DNA of 64,000 bases, from assembly GCF_016836705.1 (NCBI RefSeq), contig NZ_JAFCGY010000001.1:1426001-1490000 (forward strand), read 5' to 3'. Below, piece by piece: positions 62,116-64,000 of the stretch; the stretch's first letter is position 1; each line of letters begins with the position of its first letter. Source of the stretch: Mesorhizobium caraganae (GTDB lineage: Bacteria > Pseudomonadota > Alphaproteobacteria > Rhizobiales > Rhizobiaceae). The position numbers were made by a program, and so were the translations under genes. The notes under the pieces are model-generated. The model ran no database searches. It was not told the DNA's origin and saw nothing but the letters and a program-made list of their open reading frames with translations.

Positions 62116-62388
62116 ATGATGGTTTTTTTGGCAATGTTGACAATGGTTTTTCTGGCCATATTGGCTCTTTGGCCTTTATGGCTGTTCATGGTTTTTATTC
62201 TCCTGCTTGTGCTTGCGTTTCGCCGCCCGCGCCCGCAAGTCGTTTACGCAGTTCAGCCGGGACAGGATCTTGCGCAACAGGCGAAGCAGATTCAGCAAGC
62301 ACAGACTGCTCACATTAGCGCGTTGCAAGCGGAGTGGGACGCATTGCCGTGGCACAAGAAATTGGCCAGCAATGGCAGGCCACGTTAA
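62116..62388 (+). CDS. Small membrane protein (90 aa), island gene
   Basis: A 90-residue protein with a very hydrophobic N-terminal 35 residues (two adjacent membrane passes) and a soluble tail (QPGQDLAQQAKQIQQAQTAHISALQAEWDALPWHKKL). GGGGAG precedes the ATG. Family not recognised. Confidence 0.68.
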   Translation: MMVFLAMLTMVFLAILALWPLWLFMVFILLLVLAFRRPRPQVVYAVQPGQDLAQQAKQIQQAQTAHISALQAEWDALPWHKKLASNGRPR

Positions 62389-62465
62389 CCTGCGATCTTG
62401 AGGACACAATTTGCCACGAAGGGTGCCAGCGGCTACCTCCTTTTTGAATGTCGTACCCGGTTAGC

Positions 62466-62710
62466 GGAGCTTTACGCGGTCTAAAAAACCGGCTCGCAGA
62501 GTTCGCGCGAACCTTTGTCACCGACCCGAGCGTGGCACCCAATCACGGCTGGAGGCATCGCTTCAAAACAGTCGGGATGGAAGCTGGTACTCCGCCGAGA
62601 GTCCTTGATTCCATTCAGGGACAGGCGCCTCGAACCGTCACCGAAACCTACGGGGAGGTTACGCTTAAAACCATGCTCAGTGAGATCGCAAAGTTGCCGT
62701 ATTATTCACC
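62466..62710 (+). pseudogene. C-terminal fragment of a second, closely related integrase
   Basis: RGLKNRLAEFARTFVTDPSV... to AKLPYYS is about 80% identical by eye to the last 80 residues of the integrase at 59860, including HGWRHRF and the TYGEV nucleophile. The N-terminal five-sixths are missing and the frame runs on past the normal end. It is a remnant of an earlier, related integration event or of a tandem element. Confidence 0.85.
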
Positions 62711-62721
62711 CGAGAGTCGTG

Positions 62722-63675
62722 TCAGTTGCCTGTGCCGAGGATGTCTGAAACCGCGTCCTCATTTGACGTCTTCGCATCTAGCCGTTCTGCTATTCGTTTC
62801 TGAATGTCACTGATCATACCCTGAAATTCAGGAAGCATCGCTTCGACGGCTTGCTGTTCCGCCGCTAGGTCAACGAACAGCCGCGATGCGGTGAGATGCG
62901 CCGTGACTTGATCGCTGAGATAGCCGTCTTTGTAGAGCTCATACATCGTAGTGGCCGACCAGCGCTTGACGTCTGTGTTGTCAACGCCGATCAGGCACCG
63001 CTTCGAGTCCTCAATGGCATAAAGGCGTCGTCTCAGTTCATCGCTTCCGTCGCACTCAAGGCTAACTATGAGCTGCTGCTCTGCTGGCGCGTACTCCTCA
63101 TGCAGGGAAGGGATCCATTCATAATCCGTCTCATACCCATGGGCGATATTGGTGATTTCCCTGTAGAGGGTGGTGTCAAAGGGTTTCTCAGTGTCATCGG
63201 CTCCGGTGCAGACCATTTCCGTCGTTTTGAACAGGAAACTGGTTTCTTCCCTGCGCTCCTGACAGCGATCATACTGAATTGCGATCCGGAAGATTTCGCC
63301 CTTGTACGAGTACGCCGTGGCTGTTGCCTCTCGGCCGATCACACATGTCGTTAGCTCGACGTTTTTAGAAACGAAACGACGGTGCTCGTCACGATCTAAT
63401 GATATGTCCCCTAAGCTGAACGCTTTGCTATAGCTGGTGACCGGCTCGAGTAGGTTGGCCTGCACCTTGGTTTCTGCATCAACGATCTCAACTGGAACCG
63501 AGAAGCCAGTGTCCGAGCAGCTGACACTCGATCCGAGCGCGAGCTGGAGGTCTATTGGAGACTTATGTAGCTGGGCTGGCCAGTCAAGTGCCTGCGCGGT
63601 AGGCGCATACGAAATCAAGGCGAGCGCAGCCGCAACGAACCTGATAGCGATCATGAGAATTCCAGAATGTTTCAA
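62722..63675 (-). CDS. Exported hypothetical protein (317 aa), island gene
   Basis: A 317-residue protein with an N-terminal signal peptide (IRFVAAALALISYAPTAQA); the ATG at 63654 is an alternative that gives a more usual signal length. The mature part has eight or so cysteines and acidic loops (EWIPSLHEEYAPAEQQLIVSLECDG) and a helical C-terminal third. Base composition is lower in GC than the core genes, as expected of an island. No family recognised. Confidence 0.7.
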   Translation of the reverse strand: MKHSGILMIAIRFVAAALALISYAPTAQALDWPAQLHKSPIDLQLALGSSVSCSDTGFSVPVEIVDAETKVQANLLEPVTSYSKAFSLGDISLDRDEHRRFVSKNVELTTCVIGREATATAYSYKGEIFRIAIQYDRCQERREETSFLFKTTEMVCTGADDTEKPFDTTLYREITNIAHGYETDYEWIPSLHEEYAPAEQQLIVSLECDGSDELRRRLYAIEDSKRCLIGVDNTDVKRWSATTMYELYKDGYLSDQVTAHLTASRLFVDLAAEQQAVEAMLPEFQGMISDIQKRIAERLDAKTSNEDAVSDILGTGN

Positions 63676-63746
63676 TGTTGCAGGCTATTACCGCCTGTAC
63701 CAGCATCGTCAATTGCCAAGCGTTGCGCCAAGCTGGGCCAGCGCGG

Positions 63747-64000
63747 TCACTGGCCGCAGAACGAGTGTGGTTCGATCTTATACGTCGTCTCAAAAGCCAT
63801 CGTTAGGTTCCCCGATCCGACGTCGTAGAAGCGCCGGACGCAGGTGTCGTATTTATCGTTGCTGGTGTCCATCCATTCGGCTTGCAGGAGAGTGCTATCG
63901 ATGCCGTAGTGGAGCTGAAGCTGGTAGTTGTCCTCGCCGCCTAGTGGAAAATCGACCACTCTTCCATCACGGCCGTCGATCAGAAACGCGAAGATGCACG
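63747..64000 (-). CDS. Hypothetical island protein, 5' end beyond the window
   Basis: An open frame entering from the right edge and ending at 63747, reading FLIDGRDGRVVDFPLGGEDNYQLQLHYG... to KIEPHSFCGQ. A GTG at 63957-63959 is an internal possibility, but the frame stays open to the edge. Two cysteines and a beta-rich pattern suggest an exported protein like its neighbour. Unknown function. Confidence 0.55.
   Translation of the reverse strand, partial: CIFAFLIDGRDGRVVDFPLGGEDNYQLQLHYGIDSTLLQAEWMDTSNDKYDTCVRRFYDVGSGNLTMAFETTYKIEPHSFCGQ

Overview
The window is high-GC alphaproteobacterial DNA, most likely a Mesorhizobium or close Phyllobacteriaceae/Rhizobiales chromosome. Support: a Flp/Tad pilus locus of the cpa/tad type; the Rhizobiales order murA - DUF2948 - hisD - UPF0262 - LMW phosphatase - infA - maf - yacG - tRNA-Phe; a class I lysyl-tRNA synthetase; a PodJ-like polarity protein; small proteins that look like DUF768 (a family I know mainly from Mesorhizobium); and many rhizobial palindromic intergenic elements. 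These are family recognitions from reading; no database search was run.

Layout. 1-7143: tad pilus assembly genes cpaC (3' end only), cpaD, cpaE, cpaF, tadB, tadC, with convergent tadD. 7385-15464: M17 aminopeptidase, a MarR-like regulator, an NlpC/P60 hydrolase, the ligase-associated DNA-repair pair Lhr-type helicase + PdeM phosphoesterase, a quinone oxidoreductase and a divergent LysR gene. 15472-24397: a cytoplasmic molybdenum sulfite dehydrogenase (soeCBA, minus strand) with a divergent LysR gene, an Hsp70-like protein, then a TIGR02186 membrane protein and a TauE/SafE exporter; together these suggest sulfite handling. 24591-28538: a 1315-residue PodJ-like protein. 29017-37091: a MerR regulator with matching operators in front of itself and of a beta-oxidation operon (two acyl-CoA dehydrogenases, thiolase, multifunctional FadJ-type enzyme), ending in a thioesterase gene broken by a palindromic repeat. 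37225-41962: sterol-desaturase-like protein, S24/LexA-like regulator, SNase-like protein, lysS, terB-like gene.

41963-53276 is an accessory region of small orphan genes, pseudogenes, a BrkB-family membrane protein, a stand-alone LigD-type DNA ligase, DUF3606 and DUF768 proteins and an SRAP protein. Its unifying feature is promoter sequence: eight copies of GGAAC-N18-TT, the form recognised by EcfG/RpoE2 general-stress sigma factors, each correctly placed and oriented in front of a gene or, in one case, in front of a roughly 95-nt hairpin-plus-terminator transcript that looks like a new small RNA. I read this region as a general-stress-response regulon cluster and consider it the most interesting part of the window.

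53277-59773 returns to core genes (tRNA-Thr, murA to yacG, tRNA-Phe). From 59860 to the end a tyrosine integrase directly downstream of tRNA-Phe opens a genomic island that holds small membrane proteins, a fragment of a second closely related integrase, and secreted proteins of unknown function; the island runs past the window end.
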